DNA of 64,000 nucleotides from CAVRQM01 sp963822705 (GTDB lineage: Bacteria > Pseudomonadota > Alphaproteobacteria > Acetobacterales > Acetobacteraceae), in the NCBI GenBank assembly GCA_963822705.1, contig CAWGIX010000003.1, positions 62,001 through 126,000 on the forward strand, written 5' to 3'. How positions within the stretch are numbered: the stretch's first letter is position 1; every line of letters starts with the position of its first letter. The position numbers were made by a program, and so were the translations under genes. The notes under the pieces were generated by a model, which saw only the letters and a program-made list of their open reading frames with translations, did not search any database and was not told the DNA's origin. Below are positions 16,275 to 24,751 of the stretch, piece after piece.

Positions 16275-17074
16275 GCGCCGCAGTGGCCGAGCCGATTCTG
16301 ACGGCGCGCGGCCTGGTGAAACGCTACGGCCGCGTGGTGGCGCTGGATCATGCCGATTTCGATCTGCGGCAGGGCGAGATTCTGGGGGTGATCGGCGACA
16401 ACGGGGCCGGAAAATCGACGCTCATAAAAGCCATTGCGGGAGCAGTGATGCCGGACCAGGGCGAGATCCGGCTGGATGGCCAGGTGGTCCGGTTCCGCAC
16501 GCCGCTCGACGCCCGCGCAGCGGGGATCGGAACGGTCTATCAGGACCTGGCCCTTTCGCCGGCACTGTCCATTGCGGACAACCTGTTTCTCGGCCGCGAG
16601 CGTCGCATGCCGGGTCTGGCCGGCAAGCTGTTCCGGACGCTCGACCGTACCGGCATGCAAAAAGAGGCACGACGGCACCTGAACTCCCTCGGTCTGCTGA
16701 CAATCCAGAATATCCGACAGGCGGTCGAAACACTGTCGGGCGGCCAGCGGCAGGGCGTGGCCGTGGTGCGGGCCACCGCGTTCGGCAGCCGCATCGTCAT
16801 CATGGACGAGCCGACCGCGGCGCTGGGCGTGAAAGAGTCGCGCAAAGTGCTGGAGCTGATGCTCGACGTAAAAAAGCGCGGGCTGTCGATCGTGCTGATC
16901 AGCCACAACATGCCCCACGTTTTTGAGGTCGCCGATCGCATCCACATCCACCGGTTGGGCCGCCGGATCGCGGTCATCGAGCCGGCTGATTATTCCATGT
17001 CCGACGCGGTGGCCATCATGACCGGCGCGATGACGGTCGATCGCGCCGCGTCGGTCGAGCAGAGCGGAGGATGA
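16271..17074 (+). CDS. frcA: Sugar ABC transporter ATP-binding protein (FrcA-like)
   Basis: A 267-aa ATPase that energises the importer. Walker A is GDNGAGKSTLIKAI near residue 37, the ABC signature is LSGGQRQGVAVVRA, Walker B is IVIMDEPTAAL, and the switch His is in VLISHNMPHVFE. It has a single ABC domain, as FrcA does, unlike the two-domain RbsA. The start ATG overlaps the frcC stop. Its stop in turn overlaps the ATG of the NUDIX gene. Confidence 0.9.
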   Translation: MSAAVAEPILTARGLVKRYGRVVALDHADFDLRQGEILGVIGDNGAGKSTLIKAIAGAVMPDQGEIRLDGQVVRFRTPLDARAAGIGTVYQDLALSPALSIADNLFLGRERRMPGLAGKLFRTLDRTGMQKEARRHLNSLGLLTIQNIRQAVETLSGGQRQGVAVVRATAFGSRIVIMDEPTAALGVKESRKVLELMLDVKKRGLSIVLISHNMPHVFEVADRIHIHRLGRRIAVIEPADYSMSDAVAIMTGAMTVDRAASVEQSGG

Positions 17075-17506
17075 GCAATACCCTCGCGGCAAACCTCTTG
17101 CGGAGTCGTGGTGACGGACGGAAACCGGCTGCTGCTGGGACATGCGACACGCTCGACGCGCTGGGACATTTTCAAGGGCATCGCCGAACCCGGCGAAGAT
17201 TTCGTCGCAGCCGCGGTTCGGGAGCTGCGGGAGGAAACAGGATTGCGAGCGGACCCGGCATCGCTTCGGGATTTCGGGGTCCACGCCTACCTGAGGGGCA
17301 AGGATTTAGCGCTGTTCGTGTGGAGGCCGGAAGAGATGCCGAACCCGGCATCGCTGCTGTGTTCGTCAATGGTCCAGCTGCCGAACGGAAGCACGATGCG
17401 GGAACTGGATCGTTTTGGTATCTTTGAACGAGAGGAGGCGCTGGCCCTGGTCGGTCGGAATCTTGCGCGTGTGCTCTCCGGTCTGCAGCTCGGTATCGAT
17501 GGCTAA
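17071..17506 (+). CDS. NUDIX hydrolase, probable 1-nt frameshift near the start
   Basis: The NUDIX box GIAEPGEDFVAAAVRELREE (GX5EX7REUXEEXGU, continuing into TGL) is intact in the frame ending at 17506. This family hydrolyses nucleoside diphosphates linked to another moiety; substrate unknown. In that frame the first usable start is GTG at 17108, which would cut off the preceding SRQTSCGVVV strand. The ATG at 17071, overlapping the frcA stop, is one base out of register. Removing one C from the CCC at 17081-17083 would give MSNTSRQTSCGVVV, so a small insertion is likely. It probably belongs to the frc transcript by position only. Confidence 0.75.
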
Positions 17507-17519
17507 TCTGTTCTACCGG

Positions 17520-17551
17520 CGCCGCGTGGAGCCGCCAGGCACCACGCGGCG
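17520..17551. terminator. Bidirectional hairpin between convergent genes
   Basis: A perfect 10-bp inverted repeat (CGCCGCGTGG at 17520-17529, CCACGCGGCG at 17542-17551) with a 12-nt loop lies between the NUDIX stop (17506) and the stop of the convergent SGNH hydrolase (17569). There is no T-run, so termination is inferred from its position and stability. Confidence 0.5.
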
Positions 17552-17568
17552 TGCCGGTCACACCAAAG

Positions 17569-18882
17569 TCACTCCGGCCGGTACGGCGGCAGCTGGAACA
17601 AGTGCAAGTCTATGGACTGGGCCATCTTGCGATAGCCGGCATCGTTCGGGTGCAAGTGGTCGCCGCTGTCGTAGATCGGCCGGAAGCGCAACGGATTGGC
17701 CGGGTCCTGCACGGCGGCGGCGAAATCGATCACGCCGTCGAATTGGCCGCTGGTCAGGATCCAGCTGTTGACCGCCTCGCGCGTCGCCTCGCCCCGGGTC
17801 GAGTAATAGAACGCGCCCTGGAACGGCGTCAGCGTGCAGCCGAAAATTCGCACGCCGAGTTCGTGCGCGCGCTGGATCAACTGCTGGTAGACCTGGATGA
17901 TGCTCTCGGGCGTCGGCGCGGGGCCGGAACTAGTGAACAGGACCGGGAAGCCGATATCGTTGATCCCCTCCAGCACGGTGACGTAGCGCAAACCCGGTCG
18001 CGACAGCACGTCGCGATCGAAGCGGGACTGGGCATTGGGCCCGATCCCCTCCAGGCGCAGGCGATTGCCCGAAATGCCCTCGTCGGCGACGCCGAGCCGG
18101 GCAAAGGTGCCGCCGGCCGCTTGCAGCCGTCGCGCCAAATCGTCCGGCCAGCGCGCATTGGCGTCGATCGTCGAGGCATAGCCGTCGGTGATGGAATCGC
18201 CCAAGGTCACGATCGTGCCGGACGGCAGTGCATCCAGCACATCCACACCGGACAGCACGTAGCGCGCCGTGGTGGTTGTGGCGCCGGACAGGCTGGAGGC
18301 GCCGGTCTGGTCGCCGGAAACGATGTAGGCGGTCTGCTGGCCGAGCGAGTGCGGCGTCGCCGGCTGGGTCGAGTTCGAGACGTAAATGCTGATCGCGAGG
18401 TTGGCGAGCGATTTCACCGGGAAATCGATCGGGTCGCTGAGCGCCGGCGCATTGGGCGCCAGCGTGATCTTTTTCACTCCGCCGAACGTCACGACGTGGT
18501 CGGTGCCGGGCAGGATGGCGCTGCTGGGGCTGCCGTCGGCTGCCGCCGATAGCGCCACATGCACGTCGCCGATGGCGGTGGGCGCGTCGGTATACTCGTT
18601 GGTCAGGCGCAGCCGGATGAGGTTGCCACCGGCGCTGATATGCGCCACTTCGCGCACGGTCTCCCCCGACAGCGTCGGCGGATTGGTGCCGCCGACGATC
18701 GGATCAATGGGCTGCTGCGGGCTCGCTCCCCAGCTTTCGATCCATTTCGCGCCTTGCGACCCGCTGGCGTGTTCCTGCGCCACGGCAGGCAGGCCGGCGA
18801 GCAGCGCAATCGAGAGACCTGCGGCCGAAATGAACCAAACACGCCCCAGGCATGGCGCGAACGCGCGCCGACTCATTATCAT
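17569..18882 (-). CDS. Secreted SGNH/GDSL-family hydrolase
   Basis: A 437-aa exported esterase-like hydrolase. The signal peptide spans the first 35 residues (hydrophobic core FISAAGLSIALLAGLPAVAQ). Block I is VTLGDSITDGYAS near residue 228 (Ser nucleophile), block III-like is EGINDIGFP, and the catalytic Asp/His box is DSGDHLHPNDAGYR near the end. An N-terminal beta-rich region (residues 45-210) resembles that of secreted SGNH enzymes acting on polysaccharide esters or lipids. The specific substrate is not evident. The gene is monocistronic and convergent with the NUDIX gene. Confidence 0.88.
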   Translation of the reverse strand: MIMSRRAFAPCLGRVWFISAAGLSIALLAGLPAVAQEHASGSQGAKWIESWGASPQQPIDPIVGGTNPPTLSGETVREVAHISAGGNLIRLRLTNEYTDAPTAIGDVHVALSAAADGSPSSAILPGTDHVVTFGGVKKITLAPNAPALSDPIDFPVKSLANLAISIYVSNSTQPATPHSLGQQTAYIVSGDQTGASSLSGATTTTARYVLSGVDVLDALPSGTIVTLGDSITDGYASTIDANARWPDDLARRLQAAGGTFARLGVADEGISGNRLRLEGIGPNAQSRFDRDVLSRPGLRYVTVLEGINDIGFPVLFTSSGPAPTPESIIQVYQQLIQRAHELGVRIFGCTLTPFQGAFYYSTRGEATREAVNSWILTSGQFDGVIDFAAAVQDPANPLRFRPIYDSGDHLHPNDAGYRKMAQSIDLHLFQLPPYRPE

Positions 18883-19239
18883 TGACCATATGTTCCTCCC
18901 TTACGCCCGAAGACATTACTTGATCATTATCGTCAGCGTGGCAACGCGCAGAAGGCCGCCAATTCTGCCCGTCTTCATGCAGCGTGAGCGCGACTCCCGC
19001 GATTGTGATGCGGCGGTTGCGCAGAGGCCTGCAGTGATTTCCGGGCGTCAGAGTCGTGCCCGCTGTAATGGTGCGACTTCGCCAACAGCGCGCAATTTCT
19101 GCAGTTGGACCGATTTGGCTCGGGGAGATCTGGCGGGTCATCGTTGGGCTTTGAGCGTGTGCTTCCGGTTCCGCGCCGAGCCCAGCAAGTCGGCCTGCAA
19201 GGCCATTTAACAGCCGCTTCACTCAGCGCCGTAGGCAGC
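18883..19239. other. Intergenic region, no gene seen
   Basis: These 357 nt separate the SGNH hydrolase from the end of the anti-sigma gene. No frame has a convincing ribosome site or a recognisable product. The first 60 nt beside 18883 are relatively AT-rich (TTACTTGATCATTATCG) and probably hold the hydrolase promoter. I see no hairpin with a T-run and no repeats. Confidence 0.5.
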
Positions 19240-19953
19240 CTACAGCCGCGTCAGCGTCCCCTTATAGAGCACCGGCCCGGTCGGCTGGCCGGTGGGCGAG
19301 CCGCCGCGCGGCTCCAGGCTTACCAGCAGTTGCGTGCCGGCCGGTGGCCGCGAGGGCAGACGCAACGTCCGGCCGGACGCCGGCAGCACTCCGAGCGAGG
19401 CGACCTTTTGGGCGCCGGGCGGCAAGATCCACAGTTCCAGGTCGCGCCCCTGCGGCACCGCGGCGGGCGTGACCGCCGCCAGCACCACGCTGCCGTCGGG
19501 CCGCGCATCGGCCACGAAGGCCGGGGCAGGTGCTCCGGCGGGCGCGATCGTCGCCACCAAGGCAGGCTGCGGCGCGGGCCGCGGAAGGAAAGCCACGGCT
19601 GCAAACGCCGCGGCCAACGCGAGGGCACCGGCGGTCGCCGCCTGCCAGCCGCGCACGTTGCTGCGACGCGGCAGAGGCAAAAGGTCGTTAGCCGGCGCGT
19701 CGGGGAGCGGAGCGATCCGGTCCTCGATGCGCTGCCACAGCGCCGGCGGAGGCGCCACCGGCGCGATCGCGGTGGCGAGCGGGGACAGTCGGGCCTCCCA
19801 CCGCGACAACGCCGCACCCAGCGCCGGATCGGCACGCGCCTGCGTCAGCACAGCATCCATCTCTCCGCTGTCCAGGACGCCCAGCACATACTCGGCGGCC
19901 AGCATTTCGAGATCGGGCGGTTCTTCGGGTGCGGCGGCCTCGGTTCCGCTCAT
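19240..19953 (-). CDS. Anti-sigma factor, RskA-like (anti-sigma-K type)
   Basis: A 237-aa single-pass membrane anti-sigma factor. The cytoplasmic N-terminus (about residues 1-100) has the characteristic LAAEYVLGVLDSGEMDAVL helix. A transmembrane helix follows (TAGALALAAAFAAVAFLP, near 108-125). The periplasmic RskA domain includes GRDLELWILPPGAQKVASLG. The HxxxCxxC zinc motif of ZAS anti-sigmas is absent, as is usual for this class. The start overlaps the upstream sigma gene by 4 nt, so the pair is translationally coupled. It would hold the sigma factor inactive until an envelope signal triggers proteolysis; the signal is unknown. Confidence 0.88.
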   Translation of the reverse strand: MSGTEAAAPEEPPDLEMLAAEYVLGVLDSGEMDAVLTQARADPALGAALSRWEARLSPLATAIAPVAPPPALWQRIEDRIAPLPDAPANDLLPLPRRSNVRGWQAATAGALALAAAFAAVAFLPRPAPQPALVATIAPAGAPAPAFVADARPDGSVVLAAVTPAAVPQGRDLELWILPPGAQKVASLGVLPASGRTLRLPSRPPAGTQLLVSLEPRGGSPTGQPTGPVLYKGTLTRL

Positions 19954-20507
19954 GGCCCCGCCCCCTCAAGGCATGTGCGCAGCACGGCCAAGCTGCGCCG
20001 GATCCACGACTTGACCGTGCCCAGTGGTGTGGCGAGCCGCTCCGCCAGCTCGGCGTGGGTAAGTCCTTCCGCAAAAGCCAAGGCGACCAGGCGGCGGCGG
20101 TCCGGTTCCAGCTGGTCGAGGCAGCGATGCAAGGCGGCGGCTTCGCGTGAGGACTGCAGGCGCTGCAGCGGATCCGGGTCCTCGTCGGGGCGCTCCGGCA
20201 CATCGGTGTCGGGCACTTCACGGCCGCGGCGGCGCGCAATGTCCAGTGCGCGGTAGCGGACCAGGCTGATCAGCCATACCTCGGCGCCGCCACGAGCTGC
20301 GTCGAAACGGGCGGCGTTGCGCCAGACCTGCAGGAATGCGTCGTGCACCGCGTCGGCCGCTAGCGCCCCGTGCCGGGTAATGCGCAGTGCCACGGCGTAG
20401 AGGCGCGGCGACTGCTGTTCGTATAGGCGGCGAAACGCCAGTCGGTCGCCTGCGGCGATCCGCCAGAGCAGCGCGTTGGGGTCGGATGGCTCAGCTCGGG
20501 CGAGCAT
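19950..20507 (-). CDS. ECF RNA polymerase sigma factor
   Basis: A 185-aa sigma70-family factor of the ECF class, with region 2 (FRRLYEQQSPRLYAVALRIT, DAVHDAFLQVWRNAARFD) and region 4 (LAFAEGLTHAELAERLATPL, GTVKSWIRRSLAVLR). These bind the -10 and -35 elements. The start is taken at ATG 20507 (MLARAEPSD) because upstream residues have no similarity, although no clear ribosome site precedes it. The partner anti-sigma follows with a 4-nt overlap. The regulon cannot be inferred, and I saw no clear autoregulated promoter. Confidence 0.88.
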   Translation of the reverse strand: MLARAEPSDPNALLWRIAAGDRLAFRRLYEQQSPRLYAVALRITRHGALAADAVHDAFLQVWRNAARFDAARGGAEVWLISLVRYRALDIARRRGREVPDTDVPERPDEDPDPLQRLQSSREAAALHRCLDQLEPDRRRLVALAFAEGLTHAELAERLATPLGTVKSWIRRSLAVLRTCLEGAGP

Positions 20508-20774
20508 GCGAGGGAGAGGTTTGAACCGCGAAATCCCCAGACCAGCGGACGGCCACGACTTTCTCCTGTCCGCCCAATGCCGGGGCGCCCGAATGTGGCG
20601 CGGCCTGGCAATCGCCGAGCCGGTTGCCGCGCCGAGTTGGTAGAACAGAATCATACCGCGCCGTCCGGTTCCCGCAAGGCGCCAGCCGCCCGCGTTATGG
20701 GATTACGACGCGAGCGGTGGGGCAGATGCAGTATCGGGACCGTTGCACGATCGGCGCGGACTCCGCACAAGGGT

Positions 20775-20851
20775 TGGGGCGAACGATGGGGATCGAACCC
20801 ACGACATCCAGGACCACAACCTGGCGCTCTACCGACTGAGCTACGTCCGCC
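20775..20851 (-). tRNA. tRNA-His (GTG anticodon)
   Basis: The minus strand forms a full cloverleaf. An 8-bp acceptor stem (GGCGGACG with CGTTCGCC) includes the extra G-1 typical of tRNA-His. The D arm is GCTCAGTCGGTAGAGC, the anticodon stem CCAGG/CCTGG encloses the loop TTGTGGT with anticodon GTG, and the T arm is GTGGGTTCGATCCCCAT. The 3' CCA is encoded (20775-20777). No integrase or att-like duplication is seen beside it. Confidence 0.97.
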
Positions 20852-20961
20852 ATGCCGGGCGCCCGCGTCTAAGCCGGACCGGGCGGCAGCGTCAACTGCG
20901 CGGTACGCACCGATCGGCCCAAACGGTTGCGACAACTGTGCCGGTCGGGCGTTGCCACCGT

Positions 20962-22185
20962 ATGACCTCGGCACTGGAGGCTCCAGTCCCCCCGGACAGG
21001 ACGCAGGCGGGCGGCGCTGTCGACCAGATGTCGCGCTGGCGCATCCTGCTCGACTTCGGCCGCATCGCCCTGGAAGACCTGGAGGTACAATCGCTGTTGC
21101 AGCGCGCCGTCGCACAGGTGTCGCGGGGCACCGGAATACGTCACGCCAAGGTCGCCCGCTACCGGCCCGAGCACGGCGACCTGCTGGTCGAGGCGGGGGT
21201 GGGGTGGAAACCGGGCGTGGTCGGGCGGGCCCGGTTCGCGCTGGACGCTTCGTCGCCGCCGGGACGGTGCGTGCTGACCGGCCAGCCGGTGATCGTCGAG
21301 GACCTGCGCGGTAATCCAGCCTACCGCACGCACGCCACGCTGGCCGAGCACAACCTTGTTGCCGTGGCCAACGTTCCAATTAGCTTCAACGCCAAGATAT
21401 GGGGCGTACTGGAAGTCGACAGCGCGCGGCCCGGCGCGTTGCATCAAGCGGATGTGGAGTTTCTGGAGGGCATGTCGCATCTGCTGGCCGGTGGCCTACA
21501 GCGGGCGGAGGCGCAGGCGCAGGCGCAGGCGCAGGCCGCCGAGGCCGCCGGAATGACCGCCCGGCATGCCATGCTGCTGCAAGAACTGCGGCATCGAGCC
21601 AAGAACAATCTCCAGCTGGTAGTATCGATTCTGGCGCGGGAACGTCGCGCACTGGAAAGCGAGATGCCGAAGGCGGCGGAGCGGTTCGGTCGCGCGATGG
21701 ACCGCGTCGCTGCCATCGCTATCGCCCACGATCGGCTCTCCGCGGACCCTGCGGCGAGCGGGCTGGAGCCCGCGACCGACCTAGCCGGCTATCTGCGCGC
21801 CCTCTGTGCCAGCCTACAACTGAGTTTGGAGGGTCGGCTGCTGATCGAGGCCGATCTGGAACAATGTGGAATTCCTTTCGATCGCACCGTCGCCGTTGGG
21901 CTGATCGTGAACGAGCTGGTCACCAATGCGGCGAAGCATGCCTACCCGGAGGATCAAGAAGGCGGGATAGTCCGAGTGACGTTGCGCTCTCAGACTGAAG
22001 CAGCGGAAGTGACGCTGACCGTATCCGACGAAGGCAGCGGCCCAGCTTCCTCCGAAGCGAACCGCCGGGACGGCCAGGGGCTGTCGCTCGTTCGGCTGCT
22101 TGCCCGCCAGCTTGGCGGTCAGGTGGAGGATCGCCGGCCCACGCAGGGGACAGCGGTGATCGTGCGGTTCCCGCTGGTTGCCTAG
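20962..22185 (+). CDS. GAF-domain sensor histidine kinase (HisKA_2 family)
   Basis: A 407-aa soluble sensor kinase. A GAF domain occupies about residues 40-180 (GRCVLTGQPVIVEDLRGNPA, ISFNAKIWGVLEVDS). A Gln/Ala repeat linker (AEAQAQAQAQAAEAA) follows. The phospho-acceptor His is in LQELRHRAKNNLQLVVS near residue 207, the HisKA_2 type. The ATPase domain shows the N box VNELVTNAAKHAYP and the G box DEGSGPASS...GQGLSLVRLL. The ATG at 20962 is the first start beyond the divergent tRNA; the open frame runs through the tRNA gene and cannot be real there. No response regulator adjoins it. Kinases of this type often act in the alphaproteobacterial general stress response or light sensing; which applies is unknown. 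Confidence 0.88.
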   Translation: MTSALEAPVPPDRTQAGGAVDQMSRWRILLDFGRIALEDLEVQSLLQRAVAQVSRGTGIRHAKVARYRPEHGDLLVEAGVGWKPGVVGRARFALDASSPPGRCVLTGQPVIVEDLRGNPAYRTHATLAEHNLVAVANVPISFNAKIWGVLEVDSARPGALHQADVEFLEGMSHLLAGGLQRAEAQAQAQAQAAEAAGMTARHAMLLQELRHRAKNNLQLVVSILARERRALESEMPKAAERFGRAMDRVAAIAIAHDRLSADPAASGLEPATDLAGYLRALCASLQLSLEGRLLIEADLEQCGIPFDRTVAVGLIVNELVTNAAKHAYPEDQEGGIVRVTLRSQTEAAEVTLTVSDEGSGPASSEANRRDGQGLSLVRLLARQLGGQVEDRRPTQGTAVIVRFPLVA

Positions 22186-22214
22186 TCTGCGCAGGTTCGC
22201 GCAAACTTATGCGG

Positions 22215-22637
22215 CTACTCGCTCTCGGACTCCGGCGCCTGCTCAGGCTTCGGACCGCTATCCTGGCCCTTGGCGGAGGGATCGCGGTCGACCAGCTCAA
22301 TGACCGCCATGCTGGCCGCATCCCCATAGCGCACGCCGGCGTGCAGCACTCGCGTATAGCCGCCGTGGCGGCTGCGATACCGGTCGGCCAGCGAGGTAAA
22401 CAGCTTTTCGACGATCTTCTCGTCGCGCAAGCGCGCATAGGCTAACCGGCGAGCGTGCAGGCCGCCGCGCTTGCCCAGCGTGATCAGCTTCTCTGCCACT
22501 GGCCGCAGCTCCTTGGCTTTGGGCAGGGTGGTGGTGATCTGCTCGTGCTTCAGCAGCGCATGCGCCAGGTTGCGGAACATGGCGAGCCGGTGACTGCTGG
22601 TGACGCCGAGCTTGCGGCCGGCCACTCCATGACGCAT
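22215..22637 (-). CDS. rplQ: 50S ribosomal protein L17
   Basis: A 140-aa L17, which lies on the large subunit near the peptide exit tunnel. It begins MRHGVAGRKLGVTSSHRLAM, the invariant family N-terminus, and carries the motif TTLPKAKELRPVAEKLITLG. The C-terminal tail from about residue 118 is an acidic Ser/Glu extension (GPKPEQAPESESE), common in alphaproteobacteria. It is the last gene of the alpha operon, 28 nt after rpoA, and converges on the sensor kinase. Confidence 0.97.
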   Translation of the reverse strand: MRHGVAGRKLGVTSSHRLAMFRNLAHALLKHEQITTTLPKAKELRPVAEKLITLGKRGGLHARRLAYARLRDEKIVEKLFTSLADRYRSRHGGYTRVLHAGVRYGDAASMAVIELVDRDPSAKGQDSGPKPEQAPESESE

Positions 22638-22665
22638 CGATAAGACTCCCTTACGGCCGATTCCG

Positions 22666-23703
22666 TCAGAACGGCTCTTCCAGCCGCTTGGCTAGATCTT
22701 CCACGTTCTCCGGCGGCCAACTGCTGACGGTCATGCCGAGGCTGAGGCCCATGGAAGCCAGAACTTCCTTGATCTCGTTCAGGGATTTGCGGCCAAAGTT
22801 CGGGGTGCGCAACATCTCCTGTTCGGTTTTCTGCACCAGATCGCCAATATAGACGATGTTGTCGTTCTTCAGGCAGTTGGCGCTGCGGACCGATAGTTCC
22901 AGCTCGTCGACCTTGCGCAGAAGGTTGCGATTGAACGGGAAATGTTCTTCCGGGTCTTCCGCCCTGGCAGCCTGCGGCTCGTCAAAATTGATGAACAGCT
23001 GAAGCTGATCCTGCAGGATGCGCGCGGCCAGCGCCACGGCGTCTTCCGGCGAAACGGCACCGTTCGTTTCGACGGTCAGCAACAGGCGGTCGTAGTCGGT
23101 GACCTGGCCCACGCGGGTCGGCTCGACCTTGTAGGAGACGCGACGTACTGGCGAGTAGATGGCGTCGATCGGAATCAGGCCGATCGGCTGGTCTTCCTGC
23201 CGGTTTGCGGTCGCGGGCACGTAGCCCTTGCTGTTGTTGACGGTCAGCTCCATGCCAAGCTTTACGCCCTCGTCCAGAGTGCAGATCACTAGTTCCGGGT
23301 TCATCACGTCGATGTCGTGCCCGGTCTGGAGCTGGCCAGCGCGTACCTCGCCCGGACCGGTCACGTCCAGTGCCATGCGTTTCGGACCGTCGCCGTGCAT
23401 GCGCAACGCGAGCTGCTTGATGTTGAGCACGATATCGGTCACGTCCTCGCGCACTCCCGGAACGCTGCTGAACTCGTGCAAAACACCATCGATCTTCACC
23501 GAGGTCACCGCGGCGCCCTGCAGGGACGACAGAAGGATGCGCCGCATGGCGTTGCCGAGCGTCATGCCAAAACCGCGCTCCAGCGGCTCGGCGACAAGAG
23601 TCGCGGTACGGCTGGAGTCGGAGCCCGGCTCGTACTCGAGCTTTTCCGGCTTGATCAGCGACTGCCAGTTTTTTTGCATCGGAGCGGAGAGACGCATGAG
23701 CAT
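22666..23703 (-). CDS. rpoA: DNA-directed RNA polymerase subunit alpha
   Basis: A 345-aa alpha subunit, the dimer that nucleates RNA polymerase assembly. The N-terminal domain has MQKNWQSLIKPEKLEYE and AEPLERGFGMTLGNAMRRIL. The C-terminal domain has ELSVRSANCLKNDNIVYIGD and LRTPNFGRKSLNEIKEVL, which contacts UP elements and activators. Three starts are possible: ATG 23703 (sharing the rpsK stop, TGATG), 23697 and 23679. I use 23703 because of coupling and a GGGTGTG upstream; 23679 lies closest to most family starts. It sits in the alpha operon between rpsK and rplQ. Confidence 0.95.
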   Translation of the reverse strand: MLMRLSAPMQKNWQSLIKPEKLEYEPGSDSSRTATLVAEPLERGFGMTLGNAMRRILLSSLQGAAVTSVKIDGVLHEFSSVPGVREDVTDIVLNIKQLALRMHGDGPKRMALDVTGPGEVRAGQLQTGHDIDVMNPELVICTLDEGVKLGMELTVNNSKGYVPATANRQEDQPIGLIPIDAIYSPVRRVSYKVEPTRVGQVTDYDRLLLTVETNGAVSPEDAVALAARILQDQLQLFINFDEPQAARAEDPEEHFPFNRNLLRKVDELELSVRSANCLKNDNIVYIGDLVQKTEQEMLRTPNFGRKSLNEIKEVLASMGLSLGMTVSSWPPENVEDLAKRLEEPF

Positions 23704-24101
23704 CACACCCGCCGCCGCTTGCGCGGACGGCATCCATTGTGCGGAATCGGGGTCATGTCGCGGATGGCGGTAATGGCGAAACCGACGGTCTGCAACGCAC
23801 GCAGCGCGCTCTCGCGGCCGGAGCCGGGGCCGCTAACTTCAATCTCGAGCGTCTCCATGCCATGCTCGCGCGCCTTCTTGCCGGCGTCCTCGGCGGCGAC
23901 CTGCGCGGCATAGGGCGTGCTCTTGCGGCTGCCCTTGAACCCTTGGCTACCGGCCGACGACCAAGCAATGGCATTGCCCTGCGCGTCGGTGATGGTTACC
24001 ACGGTATTGTTGAACGTGGCCGCCACGTGGGCCACTCCCGACGTGATGTTCTTGCGCTCCTTCCTGCGGGGACGCGCTGCGGCGGAAGCCTGCTTCGCCA
24101 T
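23703..24101 (-). CDS. rpsK: 30S ribosomal protein S11
   Basis: A 132-aa S11 of the small-subunit platform, which forms part of the mRNA exit path. The family core HVAATFNNTVVTITDAQGNA and the C-terminal DMTPIPHNGCRPRKRRRV are intact, and so is SGPGSGRESALRALQ. The N-terminus (MAKQASAAARPRRKERKNI) is the usual basic tail. Its stop overlaps the rpoA start. Confidence 0.97.
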   Translation of the reverse strand: MAKQASAAARPRRKERKNITSGVAHVAATFNNTVVTITDAQGNAIAWSSAGSQGFKGSRKSTPYAAQVAAEDAGKKAREHGMETLEIEVSGPGSGRESALRALQTVGFAITAIRDMTPIPHNGCRPRKRRRV

Positions 24102-24179
24102 GTTGGTCCTATCCAGTTTTCTTGCGCAGCCGCACCGGCCGCGCGTCAGCCAGCGCCGCGCATGGCACCGGCCATCGAG

Positions 24180-24557
24180 CTATTTCGTTACTTTCTTCTT
24201 GCCGGCGATCGCCACCGCCTTGCCCTTGCGGGTGCGGGCATTGGTGTGCGTGCGCTGACCCCTGACCGGCAGGCCCCGGCGATGGCGCAGACCGCGGTAG
24301 CAGCCCAGATCCATCAAACGCTTGATGTTCATGGCCACTTCGCGCCGCAAATCGCCCTCAACCCGGTAGTCGCGGTCGATTAGCTCGCGGATACGCAGCA
24401 CCTCCTGGTCGGAAAGCTGATTCACCCGGCGCTCGCTCGGAAGGGCGAGTTTTGAGCAGATCGCCCGGGCCTTGGTCGGCCCTATGCCGTAGATGTAGCG
24501 CAGACTGATCTCGACCCGCTTGTTGGTCGGAATGTTCACACCGGCAATACGCGCCAC
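24180..24557 (-). CDS. rpsM: 30S ribosomal protein S13
   Basis: A 125-aa S13 of the 30S head, which contacts P-site tRNA and 50S through intersubunit bridges. It begins MARIAGVNIPTNKRVEISLR and contains the helix-hairpin-helix-like IYGIGPTKARAIC. The C-terminus RGQRTHTNARTRKGKAVAIA is the basic tRNA-contacting tail. It is the first gene of the alpha operon and has its own strong promoter upstream. rpmJ (L36), which precedes rpsM in some bacteria, is absent here. Confidence 0.97.
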   Translation of the reverse strand: MARIAGVNIPTNKRVEISLRYIYGIGPTKARAICSKLALPSERRVNQLSDQEVLRIRELIDRDYRVEGDLRREVAMNIKRLMDLGCYRGLRHRRGLPVRGQRTHTNARTRKGKAVAIAGKKKVTK

Positions 24558-24713
24558 GCCTTATCACTCCATGAGGCCCGGCGCGGCTGCGCAGGGCTCG
24601 ACCGAGCGCCTAGCACACCGAAAGGCGGACGAGCCTCGCAGCGCCGACGCATAGGGTTCCGCTATCCGCGAACAACAGACCGCCCCGGTGCCCCGGGGTG
24701 CCGCGGAGAGCGG

Positions 24714-24741
24714 AATATAGCTTTCGTTTGGGGAGAGTCAA
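24714..24741 (-). promoter_or_regulatory. Strong sigma70-type promoter of the alpha operon
   Basis: On the minus strand TTGACT (24736-24741) and TATATT (24714-24719) are separated by 16 nt, close to consensus at both boxes. Transcription would start near 24706, leaving a leader of about 150 nt before rpsM. The leader holds a GC-rich hairpin (GCACCCCGGGGCACCGGGGC, about 24686-24705), a plausible site for S4-type autoregulation or attenuation. Confidence 0.7.
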
Positions 24742-24751
24742 CGCTAGGGGA

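Noticed and set aside
20743..20961. Extension of the sensor kinase through the tRNA-His gene
   Set aside because: The tRNA forms a complete cloverleaf on the other strand, and no kinase similarity exists before 20962.
21507..21545. GCGCAGGCGCAG tandem repeat as a microsatellite or array
   Set aside because: It encodes a Gln/Ala linker in the sensor kinase and is too short to be a separate feature.
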